Assembly (NCBI GenBank): GCA_019232625.1
Contig: JAFANP010000014.1
Span: 38,027-102,026, forward strand
Source of the DNA: Alphaproteobacteria bacterium
Lineage (GTDB): Bacteria; Pseudomonadota; Alphaproteobacteria; Sphingomonadales; Sphingomonadaceae
Direction of reading: 5' to 3'
DNA: 64,000 bases
A program made the translations under genes and the position numbers. The notes under the pieces are model-generated. The model searched no databases. It was not told the DNA's origin and was given only the letters and a program-made list of their open reading frames with translations. Positions 1 through 9,543 of the stretch are shown one piece after another (position 1 is the first letter of the stretch; every line of letters starts with the position of its first letter).

Positions 1-18
1 CAGGTAGTTCCTCCACAT
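1..18 (-). CDS. Second MacB/FtsX-type ABC permease (5' end only)
   Basis: Only the first six codons are inside the window; they read MWRNYL and the gene runs off the left edge. The assignment rests on the match to the start of the neighbouring permease (MWGNYL from its fourth residue) and on an AGGAG ribosome site that overlaps the TAG stop of that neighbour. It would be the fourth cistron of the export operon and a tandem paralogue of the upstream permease. Two full-length permeases would let the ATPase serve a heterodimer. Identity beyond these codons is inference. Confidence 0.6.
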
Positions 19-28
19 GGCGGTGCTC

Positions 29-2533
29 CTATTCGTAGCGAAGGGCGTGGATCGGATTGAGCCGGGCGACGCGCAGGGCGTGGCCGGAGATCGTCCCGAG
101 GGCGATGGCGAGGGCGAGGGCGCCGGCCGCGACGAACGGCGCGGGGCCGAGGTCGACGCGGCTGTCGAATCCGTTCAGCCAGTCCCGCATCGCCCACCAG
201 GCGAGCGGCCAGGCGACGAGGTTCGCGATCATGACGGGCTTGGAGAATTGCCAGGCGAGGAGGCGCAGGATGTCGGGCACGCGTGCGCCGAACACCTTGC
301 GGATGCCGATCTCCTTGGTGCGCCGCTCGGCGGTGAAGGCGGCCAGGCCGAACAGGCCCAGGCAGGCGATCACCACTGCGAGCAGGGCGAAGCCGGCGAA
401 GGTGGTCCCCCGCGCCTCGTCCTGGGCGTAGAGCTGGGCGAGTTGGGCGTCGGCGAAGTCGCCGGCGAAGGGCACGTCCGGGGCGAGCCGCTTCCAGACG
501 CGCTCGACCCCGGCGAGGACACCGCGCGGATCGGGCGAGTCGTAGCGCACGACGAGGTTGGAGAAATAGGCCGAATCGTAGAAGATCATCGGCTCGAGCG
601 GCTCGCGGGCGGAGCGGAAGCGGCTGTCCTGCACCACGCCGACGATGGTGAGCGGCAGCAGCCCGTATTCGCTGCCGAAGGCGTTGGCCTTGACCTGCTT
701 GCCGATCGCGGCGGCGGGGTCCGCAAAGCCCATCTGCTTCGCCGCGAGCGCGTTGACGACGACGTTCAGGCCGCGCGCGACCAGGCTCCTCATGCCCGCC
801 TCGCCGGCTTGCGGCGTGTCGATCGGCAAGGCGGCGCTGTCGTTGGCGAAGCGGCGCGACAGCGCGCGGCCGGCGAGGAGGCGGATGCCCATCGTCTCGA
901 GGAAGTCGGGATGGGCGCCGTACCAGCCGATCGTCACCGAATCGCCGCGGCCCGGGACGGAGACCCGGACGTTGAGGGTCTGGCCGCTGGCGACCCGGAT
1001 GTTGGCCCCGGCGACCGCGGTGACGCCGGGCACCTTCGCCACCTCGGCGAGCACGGTGTCGGTCTGGCGGGCGATGACGGAGCGGTTGAAGCCCGTCGCC
1101 TGGATCAGGCCCTGGCGCTGATAGCCGGGGTCCACCGTCTGCGCATAATGGGTCTGGGAGTAGACGACGGCGGTGCAGGCCATCAGCGCGATGGAGACGG
1201 CGAACTGGGCGATCACCAGCAGGTTGCGCAGCCGGCCGCTGCCGGTCGGCTCGGCGGCGGACCGGTTCGCCCGGAGGACGGCGCCCGGCTGGAAGCGCGA
1301 GAGATAGAGCGCCGGGTAGAGGCCGCCCGCAAGCCCGACGACCGCGACCAGCAGCAGCGCCGGTAGGACGATGCCGCCCGCGCCCCAATAGGTCATGCGC
1401 AAATCGGACTGGAGGAAGGCCGCGAGCCAGGGCAGGGTCAGCTCGGCGAGCGCGACGGCGATCAGCATGGCGAGCGCCGTGAGCAGCAGGGACTCGCCCA
1501 GGAACTGGACGATGAGCTGGCGGCGGTCGGCGCCCAGCACCTTGCGCAGCGCCACCTCCCGCGCCCGCTGGCTGGCGCGGGCGGTCGAGAGGTTGACGAA
1601 GTTCACGCACGCCATGGCGAGGATGAGGAGGGCGACGATCGAGAAGGTGGCGATGGTCCGCCGGTCGTTCTCGGGCCGGTCGTCCCACATCGGCTCGGCG
1701 CCGCTGAGATGGACGTCGCGGACGTTGACCAGGGTCCAGTCGAAGGCGTCGCCCTCGCTGACCGTCTTGCCGTCGACGGTGGTTCGAGGGATGTTGCGCT
1801 TCTCCCATCCGGGGAGGCCCGCCTCCACCGCGGCCGCCGAGGCGCCGGGCCGAAGCTTGAGGTAGACGACGCCGTTGATGCAGCCCCAGCCGCAATCCGC
1901 CTTGTCGGATTCGCGGATGCGCGAGACGAGGTCGAAGCCGAGCTGGCTGTTGCGCGGCAGGTCCTCGAACACGCCGGTGACTCGCAATGCATATTTCTCC
2001 CCGGACCGTATGCCGGTGACGGTGCGGCCGAGCACGTCGAGCGTTCCGAACCGCCGCATCGCCTGCCGGCGGCTGAGGACGAGGCTGTCCGCTTCCGCCA
2101 GGGCGCGCCCGCGGTCGCCGCGCAGGAACGGCACCTGGAGGATCGAGAAGAGCGTCGGGTCGGCGAGCAGCAGCTCGGCATTGGCGGCCGCGCCGTCGCG
2201 GTCGAGCAGGACCACCCGGTCGCTGTCGGCGCGGGCGATCGACTCGATCTGCGGGAATTCCTTGGCGAGGCTCTCCGCGGCCGCGCCCTCGGTCGCCTCC
2301 TGCCGGGTGCGGGCGCCCGTCTCCGGATCGGTGTACAGCGTCTGGACCTGGTAGACGCGGCCGGCGTCCGGAAGCCAGCGGTCGTAGCCGGTCTCGTAGC
2401 GGACGTAGAGGAAGATGAGCAGGCACGCGGCGAGGCCGAGCGCCAGGCCGAAGATGTTGATGAACGCGTAGACCTTGTGGCGCATCAGCGCCCGCGTCGC
2501 GACGGTCAGGTAGTTTCCCCACATCTTCAGCAC
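29..2533 (-). CDS. MacB/FtsX-family ABC transporter permease
   Basis: 834-aa inner-membrane permease of the MacB/FtsX type. One N-terminal transmembrane helix (about residues 20-44) is followed by a large periplasmic MacB-core domain and a first FtsX block of three helices near residues 293-400. A second periplasmic domain and a second FtsX block (TKEIGIRKVFGA region) close the protein. Such double-FtsX proteins use a separate ATPase and move substrates or force across the periplasm rather than importing. The GTG start is preceded by GGGAGG. It is the third gene of an operon with adaptor and ATPase, all behind a sigma-54 promoter. The substrate cannot be told from sequence. Confidence 0.9.
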   Translation of the reverse strand: MLKMWGNYLTVATRALMRHKVYAFINIFGLALGLAACLLIFLYVRYETGYDRWLPDAGRVYQVQTLYTDPETGARTRQEATEGAAAESLAKEFPQIESIARADSDRVVLLDRDGAAANAELLLADPTLFSILQVPFLRGDRGRALAEADSLVLSRRQAMRRFGTLDVLGRTVTGIRSGEKYALRVTGVFEDLPRNSQLGFDLVSRIRESDKADCGWGCINGVVYLKLRPGASAAAVEAGLPGWEKRNIPRTTVDGKTVSEGDAFDWTLVNVRDVHLSGAEPMWDDRPENDRRTIATFSIVALLILAMACVNFVNLSTARASQRAREVALRKVLGADRRQLIVQFLGESLLLTALAMLIAVALAELTLPWLAAFLQSDLRMTYWGAGGIVLPALLLVAVVGLAGGLYPALYLSRFQPGAVLRANRSAAEPTGSGRLRNLLVIAQFAVSIALMACTAVVYSQTHYAQTVDPGYQRQGLIQATGFNRSVIARQTDTVLAEVAKVPGVTAVAGANIRVASGQTLNVRVSVPGRGDSVTIGWYGAHPDFLETMGIRLLAGRALSRRFANDSAALPIDTPQAGEAGMRSLVARGLNVVVNALAAKQMGFADPAAAIGKQVKANAFGSEYGLLPLTIVGVVQDSRFRSAREPLEPMIFYDSAYFSNLVVRYDSPDPRGVLAGVERVWKRLAPDVPFAGDFADAQLAQLYAQDEARGTTFAGFALLAVVIACLGLFGLAAFTAERRTKEIGIRKVFGARVPDILRLLAWQFSKPVMIANLVAWPLAWWAMRDWLNGFDSRVDLGPAPFVAAGALALAIALGTISGHALRVARLNPIHALRYE

Positions 2534-2573
2534 GCGATCGGCCCTCCCTCAGACCTTCCCCTCCGGCCAAGGA

Positions 2574-3254
2574 TCAGGCGGCGCGGCGGCGCTCGATCAG
2601 GATCTTGCCGTCCAGCATGTTGACGACCCGGCCCGCATAATCGGCGTGGCTCGGCGAGTGGGTGACCATGACGATAGTCGAGCCCTCGCGATTGAGCTGC
2701 TGGAGCATCTTCATGACCTCCTCGCCATGCTGCGTGTCGAGGTTGCCGGTCGGCTCGTCGGCGAGGATCAGCTTGGGGTTGCCGACCAGGGCGCGGGCGA
2801 CGGCGACGCGCTGCTGCTGCCCGCCCGAAAGCTGGCTCGGCCGGTGCTTGGCGCGGTGGGCGATTCCGACCCGGTCCATCACCTCCTCGACCCGGCGGCG
2901 GCGCTCGGCGGCGGCGACGTCGTGATAGAGCAAGGCGAGCTCCACATTCTCCCGCACCGACAGCTCGTCGACGAGATTGAAGCTCTGGAAGATGAAGCCG
3001 ATATTGTGCTTGCGGACGTCGGCGAGCTTCGCCTCCGGCAGCCCCGCCACTTCCCGACCGTCGAAGACGTAGGAGCCGCTGGTCGGGCTGTCGAGCATGC
3101 CGATGACGTTGAGCAAGGTCGACTTGCCGCAGCCCGACGGGCCCATGATCGCCACGAACTCGCCGTCGGCGATCTCCAGGTCGATGCCGTCGAGCGCCGT
3201 CGTCTCGACCGTATCCGTGCGGTAGACCCGCGACAGCTCACGCATGCTCAGCAT
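2574..3254 (-). CDS. MacB/LolD-type ABC transporter ATPase
   Basis: 226-aa ATP-binding subunit. Walker A is GPSGCGKST (residues 38-46), the signature is LSGGQQQR, and Walker B runs into ADEPTGNLD, which is characteristic of the LolD/MacB/FtsE group. It should power the adjacent FtsX-type permeases from the cytoplasmic face. The start is set by AAGGAG eight bases upstream of ATG. It lies 15 bp after the adaptor gene and 40 bp before the permease gene, so it is cotranscribed with them. Confidence 0.95.
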   Translation of the reverse strand: MLSMRELSRVYRTDTVETTALDGIDLEIADGEFVAIMGPSGCGKSTLLNVIGMLDSPTSGSYVFDGREVAGLPEAKLADVRKHNIGFIFQSFNLVDELSVRENVELALLYHDVAAAERRRRVEEVMDRVGIAHRAKHRPSQLSGGQQQRVAVARALVGNPKLILADEPTGNLDTQHGEEVMKMLQQLNREGSTIVMVTHSPSHADYAGRVVNMLDGKILIERRRAA

Positions 3255-3269
3255 AGGTTCGGCTCCTTT

Positions 3270-4577
3270 TCACGTGTCGAGGTCGAGCCGATCCTTGTCG
3301 GCGAAACCGGTATAGGGGGAGGTGATGACGCGCTCGCCGGGCTCCAGCCCTTCGAGCACCTCGATATAATCGGAGTTGCGGCGCCCGAGCCGGACGTTGC
3401 GCTTGATCGCGCTGCGGCCGTCCGGCGCGACGACGAAGACGAAGGCGCCGCCCGTCTCGTTGTAGAAGGCGCCGTTGGGGATGAGCAGCGCCGGCGTCGG
3501 ATCGCCGAGCGTCAGCTTGACCTGCAGAGTCTGGCCGCGGTTGAGGTCCTTGGGCTCCTCGCCGAGGAACCAGAGGTCGACGTCGAACGCGCCGTTCCTC
3601 ACCTGCGGGTAGATCTTCGCGACCTTGGCGCGATAGGTCTTGCCGCCGACGTCGACGGTCGCGACCTGTCCCGGCTGAACCCGGCCGAGATAGAATTCGT
3701 CGACCGAGGCGACGAGCTTGTTGCGCCCCGCGCTGTCGAGCTGGCCAAGCCGCTCGCCGCGTTGCAGCGACTGGCCGACCTGGATCGAGAAGGCGGTGAG
3801 CTGCCCGTCCACCGGCGCGCGCAGGTTGAGCGCGTCGAGGCTGGCGCGGGCGATGCCCAGGCTCTGGCTCAACGACGCGTTGGACGCCCTCAGCTGGGCG
3901 AGCTGGCTCGCCTGCAGCCGCTCGTCGGTGACCCGGGCGCGGCTCAGCACCTCCGCGCGCCGGGCGTTGGCGACATATTCGTCGCGGCTGTCGTTGAAGG
4001 TCTTGCCGGCGATGAAGCCCTTGTCGGCAAGCGGCTTCTGCATCTCGTACTGGCGGCGCGCCTTGTCGGCGGCGAGCTGGGCCTCGATCACGGCCCGGTG
4101 ATCGCTGGTCTTCGTCTGCGCGAGCGCCAGCTCCATGTTGCGCATCGAGTTGATTTCCCGCGACACGTCCGCCTGGCGGGCGAGGACGTTGAGCTGAAGA
4201 TCGGAGTTGGAGAGTTCGGCGAGCAGCTGTCCCTTGCTGACCATGGCGCCGTCCTCGACCAGCACCTTCTCGACCCGGCCGCCTTCGACGGCGTCGAGAT
4301 AGACGGTGACCAGCGGCGTCACCCTGGCCCTCAGCGGGAGGAAGTCGTCGAAACGGCCTTTCTCGACCACCGACACGGTGACGCGGTCGGCGGCGATGCT
4401 CTGGCTGTTGGCGGTGGGCGCGAACCACCAGAAGAGCAGGCCCAGGAGCAGCGCCGCGGCCGCCCCGAGGCCGATCTTGATCTCGCGGCTGAGGCCTCGG
4501 CGCTCGACCACCCGGTCCATGCCGCTGCCGCTCTGCGCCCTCGACGGACTTTCCTTTTGCATCTTGATAACGCTCAT
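3270..4577 (-). CDS. Periplasmic adaptor (HlyD/RND-type membrane fusion protein) of the ABC exporter
   Basis: About 435 aa. A short cytoplasmic tail and one membrane anchor (IKIGLGAAAALLLGLLFWWF) precede a lipoyl/barrel-sandwich half, a long coiled-coil hairpin rich in Q, R and A, the second lipoyl half and a beta-barrel. This is the layout of MacA/HlyD adaptors that connect an inner-membrane permease to an outer-membrane duct. I chose the ATG at 4577 because the longer GTG start (4616) falls inside the sigma-54 -24 element and would not be in the transcript; GAGGTGGAG precedes 4577. It is the first gene of the export operon. No outer-membrane channel gene is visible in the window. Confidence 0.88.
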   Translation of the reverse strand: MSVIKMQKESPSRAQSGSGMDRVVERRGLSREIKIGLGAAAALLLGLLFWWFAPTANSQSIAADRVTVSVVEKGRFDDFLPLRARVTPLVTVYLDAVEGGRVEKVLVEDGAMVSKGQLLAELSNSDLQLNVLARQADVSREINSMRNMELALAQTKTSDHRAVIEAQLAADKARRQYEMQKPLADKGFIAGKTFNDSRDEYVANARRAEVLSRARVTDERLQASQLAQLRASNASLSQSLGIARASLDALNLRAPVDGQLTAFSIQVGQSLQRGERLGQLDSAGRNKLVASVDEFYLGRVQPGQVATVDVGGKTYRAKVAKIYPQVRNGAFDVDLWFLGEEPKDLNRGQTLQVKLTLGDPTPALLIPNGAFYNETGGAFVFVVAPDGRSAIKRNVRLGRRNSDYIEVLEGLEPGERVITSPYTGFADKDRLDLDT

Positions 4578-4600
4578 CTCCACCTCATGCCCTCGGCGCA

Positions 4601-4615
4601 GCAACCATCGTGCCA
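4601..4615 (-). promoter_or_regulatory. Sigma-54 promoter of the exporter operon (P1)
   Basis: The minus strand reads TGGCACGATGGTTGC followed by T, a full match to TGGCACG-N4-TTGCT with the required 10 bp between GG and GC. The expected start of transcription is near 4589, leaving a leader of about 12 nt that still holds the ribosome site for the adaptor gene. Confidence 0.85.
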
Positions 4616-4665
4616 CATCGCGCCACGCCGCGGGCGCGGGGCCACCGGGCGACCCTCGCGCGAAG

Positions 4666-4703
4666 TGTCCGATTCCGCACGCCCGGCTGTCCGTTGCCGG
4701 ACA
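4666..4703. promoter_or_regulatory. Paired palindromic enhancer sites upstream of P1
   Basis: TGTCCGTTGCCGGACA (4688-4703) is a perfect palindrome. TGTCCGATTCCGCACG (4666-4681) is a weaker copy exactly 22 bp away, two helical turns. Their centres lie about 85 and 107 bp upstream of the predicted P1 start, typical for binding sites of NtrC-class activators. The regulator encoded at 5098-6495 is the likely binder (inference). The perfect site abuts the stop codon of the mini-protein gene. Confidence 0.7.
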
Positions 4704-4889
4704 TCACAGGTGGACGCTCTCGCAACCGGTCGCCATCGAGGCGCTGCCGTCGGCGCAGAAGGCGGCGGCGAGCGGCGTGGCCGCCGCCGCCGCGTCCCCG
4801 GCGGTCACGGGCTCCAGCGCCGACATCGGCATCATCACCGCCACGGCGACCCACAACGCCGCGCCCACCCAAATCTCGATCCTGCGCAT
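4704..4889 (-). CDS. Small secreted protein, 61 aa, function unknown
   Basis: The product starts MRRIEIWVGAALWVAVAVMM, a basic n-region plus hydrophobic core like a Sec signal peptide, followed by an Ala-rich stretch and a short tail with two cysteines (Cys45 and Cys56) that could form a disulfide once exported. GGGAGGATCGAGG precedes the ATG. I recognise no family. It has its own sigma-54 promoter with paired enhancers in the same geometry as the exporter operon that follows it on the same strand, so exporter and mini-protein are probably induced together. It may be a secreted signal, a sensor accessory or a substrate; the sequence does not decide between these. Confidence 0.7.
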   Translation of the reverse strand: MRRIEIWVGAALWVAVAVMMPMSALEPVTAGDAAAAATPLAAAFCADGSASMATGCESVHL

Positions 4890-4936
4890 CCTCGATCCTC
4901 CCGGACGAACGCCGTCCCCTGTCGCAAAGGGTTGGA

Positions 4937-4951
4937 GCATCAGGCGTGCCA
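4937..4951 (-). promoter_or_regulatory. Sigma-54 promoter of the mini-protein gene (P2)
   Basis: The minus strand reads TGGCACGCCTGATGC then T. The -24 element is perfect, the spacing is correct, and the -12 element is ATGCT instead of TTGCT. Transcription would start near 4925, giving a leader of about 36 nt to the ATG at 4889. Confidence 0.75.
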
Positions 4952-5006
4952 ACCGCGGAAATGCGCGGATTTCCGCCAAAGCGGCCGATGGCCCCGCGGC
5001 GATCGG

Positions 5007-5042
5007 CGTTCGCTTCCGGACGTAAGTGTCCGGCCCCGGACG
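5007..5042. promoter_or_regulatory. Second pair of palindromic enhancer sites
   Basis: TGTCCGGCCCCGGACG (5027-5042) matches the palindrome near P1. CGTTCGCTTCCGGACG (5007-5022) keeps a perfect right half with a degenerate left half, 20 bp away. Relative to P2 the centres lie near -90 and -110, almost the same geometry as the first pair relative to P1. Relative to P3 on the other strand they lie near -41 and -61, close enough for autoregulation. Confidence 0.62.
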
Positions 5043-5047
5043 GGCGC

Positions 5048-5064
5048 TGGCACGATAATTGTTT
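5048..5064 (+). promoter_or_regulatory. Sigma-54-like promoter of the regulator-kinase operon (P3)
   Basis: TGGCACGATAATTGTTT: the -24 element is perfect, the spacing is correct, and the -12 element is TTGTT rather than TTGCT. Transcription would start near 5074, 24 nt before the GTG start of the regulator. The weak -12 element fits low or autoregulated expression. Confidence 0.6.
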
Positions 5065-5097
5065 GTCGAGGCCCGAGCCGATTGTAGGAGGGACGCC

Positions 5098-6484
<1,387 letters not shown>

Positions 6485-6495
<11 letters not shown>

Positions 6496-7825
6496 GGGAC
6501 GCTTCGTCGCCGGGCTCGCCTGGCGCGCGGCTCTGCTCTTCGCAACGGCCTTCCTGTTCGCCGGCTCGCTGACCCGCGAGGGCCTCGGCGCGGCGCGGCT
6601 CCTCGCCGCCGCGGCGTGCGTGTGGACCGTCGCCGACCTCTGGCGGTACATCCAGCGCACCAACCGGGAAGTCGCCCGCTTCCTGGAGGCCGTCCGCCTC
6701 GGCGACCTTTCGCAAAGCTTCTCGCACCGCGCCGCCGGCAGCGGCTTCACCGAGATCAGCGAGGCGCTCGACCAGGGCATACGCGCGCTCCGCGAGGAGC
6801 GGCACCGGCTGACCGACGCCAGCCGCTTCTACGAGGCCGTGCTCGACGACGCGCCGACGCCGCTTCTCACCGTCGACCAGGAAGGGCGGGTCGAGCTCAC
6901 CAACAAGGCCGCCCGCCGGTTGTTCGTCCGCCACCAGGGGGTGCGGGTCCAGGATTTCGCCGATTATGGCGACGCCTTCGCCAAGTCCCTCGCCGACGAG
7001 GCGATCGGCAAGCCGCGCCTCGTCCCGCTCACCCTCGACGCCATGCCCCAGACGGCGGTGGTCAGCGCCGCCGCGGTGCACCGGCTCGGCGGCATGGTCC
7101 GGGTGGTGGCCGTCCAGCCGATCCAGGGGGAGCTCAACGCCGTCGAGATCGCGGCGCAGAGCGACCTGGTGCGCGTGCTCACCCATGAGATCATGAACTC
7201 GATCACTCCGGTCACCTCGCTCGCCCATACGGCGGCAGGCCTCATCGCGGAGGCGGACACGGGCGGCAGCCCGCTGATCGCCGACGCCCGCGCCGCCGTG
7301 GACACCCTGGCGCGACGGGCGGACGGGGTGATGCACTTCGTCGAGAGCTACCGCCAGATCAGCCGCACGCCCGAGGTCCGCCGCCGCGTGTTCGAGCTCC
7401 TGCCCTGGGCGCTCGAGATCCAGGCGCTGTTCCGCGCCAGCGCGGTCGCGGAGGGCGTGGCGATGAGCCTCGACGTCTCCCCGGAGCATCTCACCATCGA
7501 CGCCGATCCGGACCTTCTCTGCCAGGTGCTGATCAACCTGCTCAAGAACGGCGCCGAAGCGGCGGCAGGCTACGCCGCAGCACCCGCCGTGTCGCTGGTC
7601 TTCGCCCGCGCCGCCCGGAGCCGGGTGCAGATCGAAGTCGCCGACAACGGCCCCGGCGTGCACGAGGCGCTCCGCCAGGACGTCTTCCTGCCTTTCTTCA
7701 CCACCAAGCCCAAGGGCACCGGCGTCGGCCTCAGCCTGGCCCGCCAGGTGGTGCTCGCCCATCGCGGCTCGATAGCCCTCGCCGAAGGGGAGCAGGGTGG
7801 CGCCTGTTTCCGGATGCTCATCTGA
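6485..7825 (+). CDS. NtrY-like membrane sensor histidine kinase
   Basis: 446 aa. Two transmembrane helices near residues 13-51 enclose almost no periplasmic loop, so the signal is probably sensed in or near the membrane. A HAMP-like linker, a PAS domain (LDDAPTPLLTVDQEGRVEL) and the HisKA box LTHEIMNSITPV with His234 follow. The ATPase has N-box LINLLKNGAEAA, G1 DNGPGV and GTGVGLSLARQ. It overlaps the regulator gene and must be its partner. It ends 4 bp before the convergent ruvA. Confidence 0.93.
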
Positions 7826-7829
7826 GCGG

Positions 7830-8426
7830 TCAGCGGGCAGCCTTCTTGAGCGCCAGGCGGACGAGCGAGTCGAGGGTCGCGCCGGGGCCGAGATCGGCCT
7901 CCGCCTTTGCCACGGCCGACGAGGCTTCGCCGGCGCGGAAGCCGAGGTTGAGGAGCGCGGAGACCGCATCCGCGGCCGTCCCGCCCGGTGCGGGCGCGGC
8001 CGCGCCGCCGCCGCCGAGGGCGACGCTGCCCGCCTTGTCCCTCAGCTCGTGGGCGATGCGCTGGGCGAGCTTCGGCCCGACCCCCTGGGCCCGGGCGATC
8101 ATCGCGCTGTCCCCCGCCGCCACCGCTCGGTGCAGCTCGTCCACCGACAGGGCCGAGAGGATGGCGAGCGCGACGCGGGCGCCGACGCCCTGGACGGCGG
8201 TGAGCAGGCGGAACCAGTCGCGCTCCTCCCCGGTCGCGAAGCCGATCAGCCGGATGTCGTCCTGGCCGACCTGCATGACGGTGTGGAGCACCACCTCCGC
8301 GCCGGCGCCGCCGAGATTGGAGAGCGTGCGGCTGGAGGCGTAGACGAGATAGCCGACGCCGTTCACGTCCACCACGGCATGGTCCGCCGAAGTGCCGTCG
8401 AGAAGGCCGCGGAGCCGGGCGATCAT
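7830..8426 (-). CDS. ruvA: Holliday junction branch migration protein RuvA
   Basis: 198 aa, the usual length. The N-terminal OB fold begins [11 protein letters not shown]; the paired helix-hairpin-helix motifs include [17 protein letters not shown] and [13 protein letters not shown]; the C-terminal RuvB-binding domain ends [18 protein letters not shown]. It grips four-way junctions so that RuvB can drive branch migration. It follows ruvC on the same strand. ruvB is not in the window, because the next gene is the convergent kinase. Confidence 0.97.
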   Translation of the reverse strand: MIARLRGLLDGTSADHAVVDVNGVGYLVYASSRTLSNLGGAGAEVVLHTVMQVGQDDIRLIGFATGEERDWFRLLTAVQGVGARVALAILSALSVDELHRAVAAGDSAMIARAQGVGPKLAQRIAHELRDKAGSVALGGGGAAAPAPGGTAADAVSALLNLGFRAGEASSAVAKAEADLGPGATLDSLVRLALKKAAR

Positions 8427-8476
8427 GGTTTCGGGGGCGGATAGGGCATCATCGGCGGAACCTAGTCGTTCGCGCC

Positions 8477-8492
8477 GGGCTTGTCGAAGCCC
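8477..8492. repeat. Small hairpin between ruvC and ruvA
   Basis: GGGCTT-GTCG-AAGCCC forms a perfect 6-bp stem in the 75-bp gap between ruvC and ruvA. It has no T-run. It could be a fragment of an interspersed repeat or weaken read-through. Confidence 0.35.
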
Positions 8493-8501
8493 CTCCGGGC
8501 C

Positions 8502-8999
8502 TCAGGCCGCGCTGCGCCCCACCGCCCGCGCGCTGGCGAGGTGGTGGGCGTGGGTGATGGCGACGGCAAGCGCGTCGGCCGCGTCGGCGCCCGCGATCTT
8601 CGCGGTCGGAAGCAGCCGCTGCACCATGGCATGGACCTGGCGCTTGTCGGCCCCGCCGGTGCCGACCACCGCCTTCTTGACCAGGCGCGGCGCATATTCG
8701 CCGACCTCGAGGCCCAGCGCTGCGGCGGCGAGCAGCGCCACGCCCCGCGCCTGGCCGAGCTTCAGCGTCGACTGCGGGTTCTCGTTGACGAACACCTCCT
8801 CCACCGCCGCCGCCTCGGGGCCGTGCTCGGCGAGCACCTCCCCGAGCCGGCGGTGGAGCTCGACCAGCCGGGCCGGCAGCGCCAGCTTGGGATCGGTGCG
8901 GATATGGCCGTTGGCGACGTGGCCGAGGCGGTTGCCGTCGGCCGCGATCACGCCCCAGCCGGTCGTGCCGAGGCCGGGATCGAGGCCGAGGATCAGCAT
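8502..8999 (-). CDS. ruvC: Holliday junction endonuclease RuvC
   Basis: 165 aa. The catalytic acidic residues of the RNase H-like fold are visible: Asp in [13 protein letters not shown] near the start, Glu in [20 protein letters not shown], and the C-terminal pair in [13 protein letters not shown]. It cleaves junctions bound by RuvA. The ATG at 8999 lies 7 bp after the stop of the upstream secreted protein, so yebC, that gene, ruvC and ruvA form one leftward unit. Confidence 0.97.
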   Translation of the reverse strand: MLILGLDPGLGTTGWGVIAADGNRLGHVANGHIRTDPKLALPARLVELHRRLGEVLAEHGPEAAAVEEVFVNENPQSTLKLGQARGVALLAAAALGLEVGEYAPRLVKKAVVGTGGADKRQVHAMVQRLLPTAKIAGADAADALAVAITHAHHLASARAVGRSAA

Positions 9000-9006
9000 G
9001 GCCGGA

Positions 9007-9543
9007 TCAATACCACCGCTCGAAGCTTTCGTCTTCGTCCCCCACGGCGTCCCGGCGGGCGGCGGGAACGCGGGCGAGGAGCCGCTCCTCCCAGTCCGGG
9101 AGAAGCCGGGGCCGGCCGGGGCAGTCCAGGCTGGCGAGGTCCGCCTCGCCGCGCAGCACGGCGATGCCGGACCATGTGCGGCCGGGGATGTCGGTATATT
9201 CTCCGGCCTGGCCCTGGTGGACGACGTAATGACGATCGCCGGCGGTGATCCTGACGTGGCGCTGGTAGCCATGCCCGCCGCCGACGACGCCGCCGACATG
9301 GACGTTGCTCCAGTCCGGCGTGTTGGAGACGTCGATCTCCGGCCGGCCGGGCCTGCCGTAGCGATAATGGATGCCCCGCGCCGACAGGCAGAGGCTTCCG
9401 AGCTTGGGGCCGAAGCGGCAGGAATAGAGCGCCGTCTCGGCGGGGCTGCAGAGGCTCGCCGGCGGCGGGCGGTGCGGCAGGCCGGGCGCCGGCGCCGAAG
9501 CGGCCGCCGCCAGGGTGAGCGGCAGCAGGGCGGGCGCCCTCAG
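9007..9543 (-). CDS. Secreted hypothetical protein with apparent CTG start
   Basis: The frame is open for 178 codons between yebC and ruvC but has no ATG, GTG or TTG that would give more than about 50 residues. It is open upstream to CTG at 9543, which overlaps the yebC stop as CTGA and has GGAGAGG five bases before it. From there it begins [20 protein letters not shown], a good signal peptide. The mature part has [16 protein letters not shown] and a later Cys near SLDCPGRP, then [14 protein letters not shown]. It resembles small secreted proteins of proteobacteria with a paired CSxxE/SC motif, but I cannot assign a function. Fully packed into the yebC-ruvC operon. Confidence 0.72.
   Translation of the reverse strand: MRAPALLPLTLAAAASAPAPGLPHRPPPASLCSPAETALYSCRFGPKLGSLCLSARGIHYRYGRPGRPEIDVSNTPDWSNVHVGGVVGGGHGYQRHVRITAGDRHYVVHQGQAGEYTDIPGRTWSGIAVLRGEADLASLDCPGRPRLLPDWEERLLARVPAARRDAVGDEDESFERWY

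Noticed and set aside
4578..4616. Longer adaptor start at GTG 4616
   Set aside because: It lies within the -24 element of the sigma-54 promoter and cannot be in the message from that promoter; 4577 has a proper ribosome site.
2646..5087. 813-codon plus-strand frame opposite the exporter operon
   Set aside because: Mirror of the ATPase and adaptor genes, which have clear motifs; its translation is low-complexity.
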